NCBI GenBank assembly: GCA_013297865.1
Contig: JAAFIP010000002.1
Location: forward strand, 1 to 64,000
Reading direction: 5' to 3'
Length of the DNA: 64,000 bases
Origin: Polaromonas sp.
GTDB taxonomy: Bacteria; Pseudomonadota; Gammaproteobacteria; Burkholderiales; Burkholderiaceae_C
This document shows, piece after piece, positions 42,365 to 50,270 of this stretch (position 1 is its first letter; each line of letters begins with the position of its first letter). The translations under genes were made by a program, and so were the position numbers. The notes beneath the pieces were generated by a model that was not told the DNA's origin, did not search any database, and was given only the letters and a program-made list of their open reading frames with translations.

Positions 42365-42682
42365 TTAGGCGTAGTGGCAGATGTAGTGGTATTGGTCAGC
42401 CACTTTGATGTCGAATTTGGAATTGCCCGGCACGCTGAACTTTTCGCCCGCCTTGGACGTGAGCCAGGCCTCGCTGCCCGCCATCCGGTATTCGCAGTTG
42501 CCCGCCACACACTCCATGATCTCAGGGGCGCCGGTGCCAAAGGTCAGCTGGCTGGCCAGCACCACGCCGACGGACTTTTGCGTGCCATCGGCCAGCGTGA
42601 AGCTGTGGCTGACGCATTTGCCGTCAAAGTAGACATTGGCTTTGGTGGCGAGGGTGACGCTGGGGATTTTTTCGGTAGTCAT
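42365..42682 (-). CDS. ppnP: Pyrimidine/purine nucleoside phosphorylase PpnP
   Basis: A small cupin of 105 residues matching PpnP/YaiE (formerly DUF1255). KANVYFDGKCVSHSFTLADGTQKSVGVVL and GTGAPEIMECVAGNCEYRMAG are the family blocks. It phosphorolyses nucleosides to the base and ribose-1-phosphate. It precedes argG by 18 bp and is probably co-transcribed with it. Confidence 0.92.
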   Translation of the reverse strand: MTTEKIPSVTLATKANVYFDGKCVSHSFTLADGTQKSVGVVLASQLTFGTGAPEIMECVAGNCEYRMAGSEAWLTSKAGEKFSVPGNSKFDIKVADQYHYICHYA

Positions 42683-42902
42683 GGCAAGAGGCGCTTGTTA
42701 GGGTGGGCGAAAGACTGCTGCGCAAGGCCAACAGAGGGCGCAGCGCAAAACCCGTTATTTTACGATGCCTAAGGGCGGGGGCGGTTGGCCGCAGCGCCGG
42801 GGGCCGGGCGGCTTGTTGTGGGGTTTAGCGGGCCTGGTGCAGTGCCTGGCGCCTGCTAATGGCCCGCACACGGCATCGCAGTGCCTTGATTGATGGTGAA
42901 AT

Positions 42903-42951
42903 CAGGCTGCAATCCAATAGAATACCGCGGGAGCAGCTATTAAATTAATAG
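42903..42951 (+). repeat. Dispersed repeat copy 6
   Basis: CAGGCTGCAATCCAATAGAA followed by CCGCGGGAGCAGCTATTAAA and a tail ending in AATAG. It lies in the 286-bp space between ppnP and the histidine kinase gene, 17 bp beyond the stop of the latter. The rest of that space shows no gene. Confidence 0.85.
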
Positions 42952-42968
42952 TAAATAGGAGACTATTG

Positions 42969-44675
42969 CTACAAGACGATCTCCACCACCGTGCGCCCCG
43001 CAGTGCTGTGGATGCTCAGCTGCGCGCCGATGGCCGCGGCGCGCTCGCGCTGCGAAGCCAAGCCGCGCGTGCTGGGGCGGCTGGTGTCAAAACCGCGCCC
43101 GTCGTCGATCACGCGCAGCACCGCCTGCGCTGGCGGGCCTGAGCTGTCTGCGCTGGCCTGTACAGCGCGCGCCTGGATGTGCAAAGTCTTGGCCTGGGCA
43201 TGCTGCAGCACATTGGACAGGGCCTCAAACAGCAGGTACTGCAGCTGGCGCATGGCGCTGTGGTCGAGCCGTTCGATCAGCGGCAGCGGGTCTACATCCC
43301 ACGTAAACGCCATGCCGCTGGAGACAAAGCGTGGCTCCAGGCGGTAGCGCAGATTGGCCAGGAGGGCTGTGACGTCGCCAGCCACCAGGTGCATAGCGTC
43401 AATCGAAAGCTTGAGCTGGTCCAGCGAATCGCGCAGCGTGGTCAGCACCTCGCTGTCCGTGGCCTGGCCCGACTGCACCTGGCGGATGGCGGCGCTGATG
43501 TGCGAGCCCACGCCATCGTGCATGTCGCGCAGGATACGGGTGCGCTCGGCGCTGCGCTCCTGCTCGCGCGCCAGCAGCTCCAGCTGGCGGTAGCTGGCCG
43601 AGAGCTCAGCTTCTTTGTCGGCCACACGCTGCTCCAGTGTGTGCAGCAGCTCGTGGGCCTGCGCGCTGGCAGCGCGAAACAGCTGCACCACCCGGATCAG
43701 AATGACCACGGCCAGGCAAGCCACCGCCACGGTCAGCGCCCGAGCGTCGCTCCAATAGGCTTGGGCGGTTTGCAGCCACAGCTGCAACAGGATGAACACC
43801 AGCAGCGCAAGCCCCAGATAGACCGGCCAGCGCTGGGGCGAGCGGGCCATGCGGTAGAGCATGTAGGCGGTCGCCAGCGCGGCCAGTGCGCCCAGTGCAA
43901 CAGCTGCGGGCACCGCCGCTGGCTGAAACCACCCCGCTTCCACCAGGGGTGCAGCAATGCGCAGCGCCCACAGCACGCAGCTTGCAGCGGCCAGGCCAAA
44001 CAGCGTGCGCAAAGCAGGCTGCGTCCAGGCCAGACTGGCGCTGAACACCGCCACCACCAGCAGCACCAGGGCCACCATCTGCGGCAGCAGGATGCGCGCG
44101 GCATAGGCCGCCTCGTACTGCGCTGCCACGCTGGCCTGCAGCCCCACCACCACCGTACTCAGCCCGGCGCGCCGCAGCGGGTCAGCACGCAGCTGCACGC
44201 GGATCAGGTTGGTCTTTTGCAGCACCTGGGGCGCAATGGCGTAATAGCGCGGGGTGTAGGCATGGTTGCTGCCCGCAGTGGAGCGCCAGTCGCCCAGGCG
44301 CGAGAGCAGCGAGCCGTTGAGCCAGATGTCGGCGCGGCTGCCCACATGCGGCAGATAGACTGCATACGGCTCGCTCGGCTCGCCTGGCAGCTCAAACGCC
44401 ACCTCAAAACTGGCCTCCCCGCTCTGGCCCGGGTGCATGCGGTCCCAGTAATAGGGCAGGGCGACGAAGTTCAGCTCCGACGCGCCTTGCACAGTGATCA
44501 AAGCCTGGGCCTGGTCAATGACGATCACGGCTTTGTCAGGTGCTGGATCGGAGGCGATGGAGGGGGCGGAGGAGGGAGCAGCAGGCACGCCGCCAGCGCT
44601 GCGCGCTGTGGCCATCTGCGCTACGGCAAAGACCAGGACGATGCTGAGCAGAGCATGCCTTAACCCATACATCAT
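42969..44675 (-). CDS. Membrane sensor histidine kinase (HisKA_3 type)
   Basis: About 568 residues. A signal/first helix is followed by a periplasmic domain (residues ~30-190, resembling the 7TMR-DISM extracellular type with FELPGEPSEPYAVYLPHVGSRADIWLNGSLL). Then come about seven membrane helices, a coiled-coil linker (residues ~350-390), the phosphoacceptor motif RILRDMHDGVGSHISAA and an ATPase domain ending in DDGRGF...GLASQRERAAAIGAQL. HisKA_3 kinases normally pair with a LuxR-type regulator; none is adjacent. I chose the ATG at 44675; a longer start at 44747 would translate repeat copy 7. Confidence 0.85.
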   Translation of the reverse strand: MMYGLRHALLSIVLVFAVAQMATARSAGGVPAAPSSAPSIASDPAPDKAVIVIDQAQALITVQGASELNFVALPYYWDRMHPGQSGEASFEVAFELPGEPSEPYAVYLPHVGSRADIWLNGSLLSRLGDWRSTAGSNHAYTPRYYAIAPQVLQKTNLIRVQLRADPLRRAGLSTVVVGLQASVAAQYEAAYAARILLPQMVALVLLVVAVFSASLAWTQPALRTLFGLAAASCVLWALRIAAPLVEAGWFQPAAVPAAVALGALAALATAYMLYRMARSPQRWPVYLGLALLVFILLQLWLQTAQAYWSDARALTVAVACLAVVILIRVVQLFRAASAQAHELLHTLEQRVADKEAELSASYRQLELLAREQERSAERTRILRDMHDGVGSHISAAIRQVQSGQATDSEVLTTLRDSLDQLKLSIDAMHLVAGDVTALLANLRYRLEPRFVSSGMAFTWDVDPLPLIERLDHSAMRQLQYLLFEALSNVLQHAQAKTLHIQARAVQASADSSGPPAQAVLRVIDDGRGFDTSRPSTRGLASQRERAAAIGAQLSIHSTAGRTVVEIVL

Positions 44676-44676
44676 G

Positions 44677-44726
44677 CTATACATATAGTAGCTGCTCCCG
44701 CGATATTCTATTGGGCTGCAGGCCGA
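44677..44726 (-). repeat. Dispersed repeat copy 7
   Basis: An inverted copy (TAGCTGCTCCCGCGATATTC) lies exactly upstream of the histidine kinase start, so it occupies the place where the ribosome site and promoter-proximal sequence would be expected. Confidence 0.85.
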
Positions 44727-44777
44727 TTTGGCATATAAAACCGCCATGCAAAGCCCGGTGCACAGGCGCTGCAGGTC

Positions 44778-45128
44778 CTACAGACCCCACGCGGCCCATA
44801 CCTGTGGGCTGTGCCCTGCCGTGATCTTGCCGTCAGGCCCTGCCACCACAGGCCGCTTGATCACGCTGGGCTGCGCCAACATCAGCGCCTTGGCACTGGC
44901 GGCGTCCACCACGCCTGCCTGCACGGCCGCGTCCAGTGTGCGCCAGGTGGTCCCTTTTTTGTTCACCAGAGCCTCCCAGCCCAGCGCTGCCACCCAGCTG
45001 TCCAGCGCCGGCGCAGGTACGCCTTGCTTTTTAAAATCGTGAAACTGGTAAGCCACGCCCTGCGCATCGAACCATGCGCGCGACTTTTTCACCGTATCAC
45101 AATTTGGTATTCCGTAAACAATGATCAT
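44778..45128 (-). CDS. ArsC/Spx-family reductase-like protein (YffB type)
   Basis: A 116-residue thioredoxin-fold protein: MIIVYGIPNCDTVKKSRAWFDAQGVAYQFHDFKKQGV with a single N-terminal active Cys, GTTWRTL and PSVIKRPVV, the conserved Arg-Pro of ArsC-like proteins. The family includes arsenate reductases, but the YffB subgroup has no proven arsenate role and may be a glutathione-dependent thiol reductase. No ars genes are nearby. It is flanked by two copies of the dispersed repeat. Confidence 0.88.
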   Translation of the reverse strand: MIIVYGIPNCDTVKKSRAWFDAQGVAYQFHDFKKQGVPAPALDSWVAALGWEALVNKKGTTWRTLDAAVQAGVVDAASAKALMLAQPSVIKRPVVAGPDGKITAGHSPQVWAAWGL

Positions 45129-45149
45129 GCCCCGATTTTATGCATAAAA

Positions 45150-45198
45150 CAGGCTCCAGGCCAATAGAATATCGCGGGAGCAGCTATTGAATAAATAG
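45150..45198 (+). repeat. Dispersed repeat copy 8
   Basis: CAGGCTCCAGGCCAATAGAA, TATCGCGGGAGCAGCTATTG and AATAAATAG: one of the cleanest copies, with the short terminal inverted arms CTATT and AATAG. It lies between the ArsC-like gene and folC. Confidence 0.9.
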
Positions 45199-45313
45199 CA
45201 TGCAGAGATCAACACCCAACGCATATTCTCAGCGAACCCGACGCGGCAGGGTCTTGCCCAGGGCGCAAAACCTGTTTTCTTCCTGTGCAATGGACATTTG
45301 CGACAATCGCAGC

Positions 45314-46663
45314 ATGACAACACTGCGCACCCTGGATGACTGGCTGGCCTATATCGAAGGCCTGCACCCCAAAAACATCGAGATGGGGCTGGAGCGGGTG
45401 AGCGCAGTGTGGCAGCGCACGGGGCTGGGCCTGGCCTGCCCGGTGATCACGGTGGCAGGCACCAATGGCAAGGGCTCCACCTGCGCCATGCTGGAGGCGA
45501 TCTACGCCCAGGCGGGCTATCGCACCGCGGTCTACAGCAGCCCGCACCTGGTGCATTTTCTGGAGCGTTGCCGCATTGGGGGCGAGATGGCCGATGCGGA
45601 CCAGTTTGTGGCAGCGTGTGCGCTGATTGAGCAGGCGCGGACAGCACAAACCGACATCGCGCTGACCTATTTTGAGTTCACCACGCTGGCCTTCTTTGCG
45701 CTCATGGCGCAGCAGCCCATCGATGTGGCGATTCTGGAGGTGGGGCTGGGCGGCAGGCTGGACGCCGTCAACATCATCGACACCGATTGCGCCATAATCA
45801 CCAGCATCGATTTGGACCATATGGAATACCTGGGCCCGGACCGCGAGAGCATTGGCTTTGAAAAGGCTGGCATCCTGCGCGCAGGCAAACCGGCCATCGT
45901 GAGCGACCCGGTGCCGCCCGAGAGCGTGATTCGCCACGCCAAGGCTCTGGGGGCCGACCTGTATTTGATGGGCGTGGACTTCAACTTCAATGGCGACAAG
46001 CAGCAGTGGGGCTGGGCTGGGCGCGATGCCGATGGCCAGCCGCGCCGCTATGCTGGCTTGGCCTACCCCGCGCTGCGCGGGGCCAACCAACTGATCAACG
46101 CCAGCGGCGTGCTGGGCGCCATCACGGCGCTGCGCACGCGGCTGCCAGTGACAGCGCAGGCGGTGCGCAACGGCTTTGCCTTTGTCGAGCTGCCCGGGCG
46201 CTTTCAGATCGTGCCAGGCCAGCCTACGCTGGTGCTGGATGTCGCGCACAACCCGCACTCGGTGGCTGCGCTGGCGGCCAACCTGGACGCCATGGGCTTT
46301 TACCCTACCACCCACGCCGTGTTCGGTGCCATGGCCGACAAAGACCTGGCCGCCATGTGGCCCAAAGTGGCCCCCATGGTTGACAAATGGTACTTTACCG
46401 ACCTGCCCACCGCCCGCGCAGCCACTGCGCTGGCCCTGCAAACGCTCTGGCAGACGCAAAACCAGCGCAAGGACACCAGCAGCAGTGTTTACACCTCGCC
46501 ACAAGCTGCCCTGGACGCCGCAGTGGCCGGCGCGGACGCAACCGATAGAATCGTGGTGTTTGGCTCTTTCTATACGGTGGGCGGTGTGTTGCAAAACGGC
46601 ACCCCACGCCTGAGCGCCAAACATTTGGGTGCACCAGGCGGTGCGCCTGCGGCACAGCACTAG
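45314..46663 (+). CDS. folC: Bifunctional dihydrofolate synthase/folylpolyglutamate synthase
   Basis: Adds glutamate to dihydropteroate and folates. A 449-residue Mur-ligase-like protein with the P-loop TVAGTNGKGSTCAMLEAI, YSSPHLVHFLERCRIGG, LEVGLGGRLDAVN and LDVAHNPHSVAALAANL. The ATG at 45314 (MTTLRTLDDWLAYIEGLHP) fits the family start; an upstream ATG at 45200 adds 38 unrelated residues. First gene of the conserved folC–SPOR–cvpA–purF cluster. Confidence 0.93.
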   Translation: MTTLRTLDDWLAYIEGLHPKNIEMGLERVSAVWQRTGLGLACPVITVAGTNGKGSTCAMLEAIYAQAGYRTAVYSSPHLVHFLERCRIGGEMADADQFVAACALIEQARTAQTDIALTYFEFTTLAFFALMAQQPIDVAILEVGLGGRLDAVNIIDTDCAIITSIDLDHMEYLGPDRESIGFEKAGILRAGKPAIVSDPVPPESVIRHAKALGADLYLMGVDFNFNGDKQQWGWAGRDADGQPRRYAGLAYPALRGANQLINASGVLGAITALRTRLPVTAQAVRNGFAFVELPGRFQIVPGQPTLVLDVAHNPHSVAALAANLDAMGFYPTTHAVFGAMADKDLAAMWPKVAPMVDKWYFTDLPTARAATALALQTLWQTQNQRKDTSSSVYTSPQAALDAAVAGADATDRIVVFGSFYTVGGVLQNGTPRLSAKHLGAPGGAPAAQH

Positions 46664-46676
46664 CGCAAGGGGCTCC

Positions 46677-47585
46677 ATGGCTTGGTTTAAATTTGGCAAA
46701 AACGACGATAGGGTCAGCACGCAGGCCCCGGCCGAGAGCGTAGAGGCAATGCGCCAGAAGGCCAAGTTCCGCCTGATTGGCTCGGTCGTGCTGGTACTGG
46801 CGGGCGTGGTGGGTTTCCCCATCCTGTTTGACAGCCAGCCGCGCCCGGTGCCCGTGGATATTCCCATCGACATTCCCGACAAAGCCAAGGTCAAACCCCT
46901 GCCCCTGCCTGCCGGCGGCGCGCCCACCCAGCCCGCGCCAGCGGCCAAAGTGGACGACAAGTCCAGCCTGTCCGACAAGGAAGAGGTGGTCAGCCCTGCC
47001 AAAACCCCAACTCCAGCCGCTGCTGCCAAGCCCTCGGCTGGTGCGGTGGCCGCAGGTGCAGCAGCGGCAGGCGCTGCCGGCGTGGCCGGCGCCATTGCCA
47101 GCAGCGGTGACGACGCAGCACGCAAGGCCGCAGACAAAGCCAAGGCCGACAAGGCAGCTGCCGACAAAGCCGCTGCAGCAGACCGGGCTTCTGTCGATAA
47201 AGCTGCTGCTGACAAGCAAGCCGCAGACAAGGCCAAAAAACTGGCCGCCGACAAAGCCGCGCTCGAAGCCAGCCGCGCCAAGGCCCTGCTCGAAGGCAAG
47301 CCCGGCGAGACCAAGCCTGCGCCAGTCGCCGCTACCGCCCCACCCGCTGCCACAGGCGAGCGCTTCATCGTGCAGTTTGGCGCATTCACCGATGTCGAAA
47401 AATCACGCGAAGTGCGCCAGAGGGTGGAAAAAGCCGGCCTCAAAACCTATAGCCAGATCGCCAAAACCCAAGAGGGCGACCTGATTCGCGTGCGCGTAGG
47501 TCCATTCACTTCCAAAGACGAAGCCGACAAAGCCGCCGCCAAGATCAAGGCCCTGGGTTTGCCTGCCTCCATACTGACCCTGTAA
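46677..47585 (+). CDS. SPOR-domain cell-division-type protein (FtsN-like)
   Basis: A 302-residue bitopic membrane protein. A short cytoplasmic start (MAWFKFGKNDD) precedes one membrane helix (residues ~42-60), a Pro/Ala-rich linker and a long Ala/Lys/Asp coiled-coil segment (DKAKADKAAADKAAAADRAS...). The C-terminal SPOR domain (RFIVQFGAFTDVEKSREVRQRVEKAGL...RVRVGPFTSKDEA) binds denuded peptidoglycan at the septum. It follows folC by 13 bp. Confidence 0.9.
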   Translation: MAWFKFGKNDDRVSTQAPAESVEAMRQKAKFRLIGSVVLVLAGVVGFPILFDSQPRPVPVDIPIDIPDKAKVKPLPLPAGGAPTQPAPAAKVDDKSSLSDKEEVVSPAKTPTPAAAAKPSAGAVAAGAAAAGAAGVAGAIASSGDDAARKAADKAKADKAAADKAAAADRASVDKAAADKQAADKAKKLAADKAALEASRAKALLEGKPGETKPAPVAATAPPAATGERFIVQFGAFTDVEKSREVRQRVEKAGLKTYSQIAKTQEGDLIRVRVGPFTSKDEADKAAAKIKALGLPASILTL

Positions 47586-47613
47586 TGCCATTGACCGCCG
47601 TGTCACGCACCGG

Positions 47614-48159
47614 ATGAACCTTTCAACCTTTGACTGGATACTGCTGGCAGTGCTGTTGCTGTCGATGCTGCTGGGCGCCTGGCGCGGGCTGGTGCATGAG
47701 GTGCTGGCGGTGGTGGGCTGGATTGCGGCTTTTGTACTGGCCCAGCTGTACGCCGCCGTGGTGGGCGACCTGCTGCCCATGGAGGGCGCTGCTGCGCCAG
47801 TGCGCTATGCAGCGGGCTTTGCGGTCGTGTTCATAGGCACGGTGATCGCGTCCAGCCTGCTGACCTGGCTGGTGAAGACGATGATTGCGAGCGTGGGGCT
47901 GCGCCCGGTAGACCGCACTTTGGGTGCTGCCTTTGGCGTGGTGCGTGGCCTGGTGATATTGCTGGCGGTGACTACCGTGGTGCTGATGACGCCACTGAAA
48001 AACAGCGCCTGGTGGCAGCAGTCTGCAGGCGCAGGCGTGCTGTCTACCGCGCTCAAGGGTTTGAAGCCGGTGCTGCCAGCACAGGTGGGTCAATATATTC
48101 AAGCGGCGGCGGGCGCACTGCCCCTGCGCGCTGGGGAAAACATATGTGTGGAATCGTAG
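47614..48159 (+). CDS. cvpA: CvpA family membrane protein
   Basis: A 181-residue inner-membrane protein with four hydrophobic segments and the CvpA pattern (FDWILLAVLLLSMLLGAWRGLVHEVLAVVGWIAAFVLA...LRPVDRTLGAAFGVVRGLVIL). The role in envelope or colicin V export is not defined. Its end overlaps the purF start by 16 bp, the classic cvpA–purF arrangement. Confidence 0.92.
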   Translation: MNLSTFDWILLAVLLLSMLLGAWRGLVHEVLAVVGWIAAFVLAQLYAAVVGDLLPMEGAAAPVRYAAGFAVVFIGTVIASSLLTWLVKTMIASVGLRPVDRTLGAAFGVVRGLVILLAVTTVVLMTPLKNSAWWQQSAGAGVLSTALKGLKPVLPAQVGQYIQAAAGALPLRAGENICVES

Positions 48160-49643
48160 GCGTCGCCTCGCAGTCGCCAGTCAACCAGCTGATCTATGAC
48201 GCGCTGCTGCTGCTGCAGCACCGTGGCCAGGATGCCGCTGGCATCGTCACCCAGCTAGGCACCAAGTTTTACATGCACAAGGCCAAGGGCATGGTGCGTG
48301 ATGTGTTTCGCACCCGCAACATGCGCGCGCTGCCCGGCAACATCGGCCTGGGCCAGGTGCGCTACCCCACGGCGGGCAATGCGTTCAGCGAAGAAGAGGC
48401 GCAGCCGTTTTATGTCAACGCGCCCTTTGGCATCGTGCTGGTGCACAACGGCAACCTCACCAATGTGCCTGTGCTCAAAGAGCAGCTGTTCAACGCCGAC
48501 CATCGCCACATCAACACCGACAGCGACACCGAAGTGCTGATCAACGTGCTGGCCCACGAGCTGGAGAAAACTACGCGTGGTCTTCCGCTGAAGGCTGCCG
48601 ATGTATTTGCCGCCGTGCGCGGCGTGCATGCGCGGGTGAAGGGCTCCTACGCCGTGGTGGCGCTGATTGCTGGCCACGGCTTGCTGGCTTTTCGCGACCC
48701 GTTTGGCATTCGCCCGCTGTGCATGGGAAAGTCCGATGACGGCACCACCATGGTGGCCAGCGAGTCGGTCACACTAGAGGGCACTGGCCACCATTTTGTG
48801 CGCAATATCGCGCCGGGCGAGGCCGTATTTGTCGACCTGCAAGGCCAGATCCACAACGAACAATGCGCTGCCAAGGCGCAGCTGAACCCCTGCATTTTTG
48901 AATTTGTCTACCTAGCCCGCCCTGACTCTGAGATGGACGGTATCTCGGTCTACCAGGCGCGCCTGAACCTGGGTGAAACGCTGGCCAAGCGCGTCATCTC
49001 CACCGTACCGCCCGATCAGATTGACGTGGTCATCCCCATCCCCGAGTCCAGCCGTCCCAGCGCGCAGCAACTGGCGCAACTGCTGGGCCTGCCGTACCGC
49101 GAAGGCTTTGTGAAAAACCGCTACGTCGGCCGCACCTTCATCATGCCGGGCCAGTCGGTGCGCAAAAAGTCAGTGCGCCAAAAGCTCAACACGATCAACA
49201 GCGAGTTCAAGGGCCGCAATGTGCTGTTGGTAGACGACAGCATTGTGCGCGGCACCACGAGCAAAGAGATCGTGCAGATGGCGCGCGACGCAGGAGCGCG
49301 CAAGGTCTACATGGCCAGCGCCGCGCCTCCCGTGCGCTACCCCAACGTCTATGGCATCGACATGCCCACCAGCGAAGAGCTGGTGGCCCATGGCCGCACG
49401 GTGGAAGACATCCGCCAGATCATTGGCTGCGACGCGCTGATCTACCAGGACGTAGACGCCATGAAAGCCGCTATCGGCAAGCTCAACCCCGCGATCAAAG
49501 ACTTTGATGCGAGCTGTTTTGACGGTGTGTATGTGACGGGTGATATCAGCAACGATGACGTGAAGCGCATCAACGAGAACCGTGTGGGGACGGCGGACAG
49601 CGAGGACGACACTTCGCGGTTGGCTTTGCCTAATCCGAGCTGA
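48144..49643 (+). CDS. purF: Amidophosphoribosyltransferase
   Basis: Commits PRPP to purine synthesis using glutamine amide nitrogen. A 499-residue enzyme with MCGIVGVASQS (N-terminal nucleophile Cys), LLLQHRGQDAAGIVT, VRYPTAGNAFSEEEAQP and the PRPP loop NVLLVDDSIVRGTTSKEIV. The ATG at 48144 puts Cys at position 2 as required for self-processing. It overlaps cvpA by 16 bp. A large repeat-rich gap follows it. Confidence 0.95.
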   Translation: MCGIVGVASQSPVNQLIYDALLLLQHRGQDAAGIVTQLGTKFYMHKAKGMVRDVFRTRNMRALPGNIGLGQVRYPTAGNAFSEEEAQPFYVNAPFGIVLVHNGNLTNVPVLKEQLFNADHRHINTDSDTEVLINVLAHELEKTTRGLPLKAADVFAAVRGVHARVKGSYAVVALIAGHGLLAFRDPFGIRPLCMGKSDDGTTMVASESVTLEGTGHHFVRNIAPGEAVFVDLQGQIHNEQCAAKAQLNPCIFEFVYLARPDSEMDGISVYQARLNLGETLAKRVISTVPPDQIDVVIPIPESSRPSAQQLAQLLGLPYREGFVKNRYVGRTFIMPGQSVRKKSVRQKLNTINSEFKGRNVLLVDDSIVRGTTSKEIVQMARDAGARKVYMASAAPPVRYPNVYGIDMPTSEELVAHGRTVEDIRQIIGCDALIYQDVDAMKAAIGKLNPAIKDFDASCFDGVYVTGDISNDDVKRINENRVGTADSEDDTSRLALPNPS

Positions 49644-49657
49644 GATTTTTACTTTTG

Positions 49658-49734
49658 TGCTTGGGTTTGTATCCCCCGGCACTTGGGCTTCGTACGCCTC
49701 GACATTTGGGCCTCGTACGCCTCGACACTTGGGG
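49658..49734. repeat. Tandem 23-bp repeat
   Basis: CACTTGGGCTTCGTACGCCT-CGA (49680-49702) and its near copy (49703-49725), with a partial third (49726-49734) and a degenerate copy upstream (49658-49679). It begins just after the purF stop and opens the repeat island between purF and metZ. Confidence 0.75.
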
Positions 49735-49743
49735 TGATTGGCT

Positions 49744-49983
49744 CCGCGGCTGTCCCCCGCCCTTCGGGCTCCTCCTTGATGCCGCTGCGCCACTCACCCC
49801 AAGCGCCGAGGCAGCGATCAGGGTGGAGTGCAGCTGTTCAATATTTTTCCACCTTGCCTGGATCAAGCACGGTTAGCGCGCGACCGTTCAATAGCTACCA
49901 CTCCTGCTAGATCTGGTCGGCGGCGCGCTCAGCGCAGCGGCATCAAGGAGGAGCAGGCGGCCCTAGGCCGGGGACAGCCGCGG
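49744..49983. repeat. Imperfect inverted repeat, ~47-52 bp arms
   Basis: Left arm 49744-49790 (CCGCGGCTGTCCCCCGCCCT ... GATGCCGCTGCGC) and right arm 49932-49983 (GCGCAGCGGCATCAAGGAGG ... GGGGACAGCCGCGG) are complementary except for a few bases and an indel near the middle. The space between contains a short A/T-rich part and no gene. Confidence 0.75.
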
Positions 49984-50008
49984 AGCTGAGCGCGCCGCCG
50001 GCCAGATC
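49910..50008. repeat. Second nested inverted repeat, 24-bp arms
   Basis: The arm at 49910-49933 (GATCTGGTCGGCGGCGCGCT, then CAGC) and the arm at 49985-50008 are complementary with one mismatch. It overlaps the right arm of the larger inverted repeat, so the two foldings exclude each other in part. Confidence 0.75.
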
Positions 50009-50110
50009 CCGCGAAGCACAACCCGTTTGAGCTGAGAGCCGACCAGATCCCGCGGAGCACAACCCGCTTGAGCTGAGAGCCGACCAGATCCCACGAAGCA
50101 CAACCCAGTG
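49983..50110. repeat. Three tandem copies of a ~41-46-bp unit
   Basis: Three units (49983-50028, 50029-50069, 50070-50110) start GAGCTGAG and contain CAGATCCC(G/A)CG(A/G)AGCACAACCC. The first has a 5-bp difference in length. The remaining stretch to the metZ start (50111-50270) shows no clear gene or RNA. Confidence 0.75.
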
Positions 50111-50270
50111 CCAAGTTGATAGGAATTGCACCGGCCATCATTGCTAAGACATCAATAGGCTATCATTTCAACCTAATGGCAAAACTGGCTGTGATGGAGC
50201 AAGCGGGTTGGGACATCCGTAGACTGTGTTGTTAGCACATCCCGAGGACGCTAGGAATTGAATTGAGAAA

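Noticed and set aside
45209-47443. A 744-codon open frame antisense to folC and the SPOR gene
   Set aside because: It spans two well-identified genes in reverse, is of low complexity in the part opposite the Ala/Lys repeat, and has no recognisable domain.
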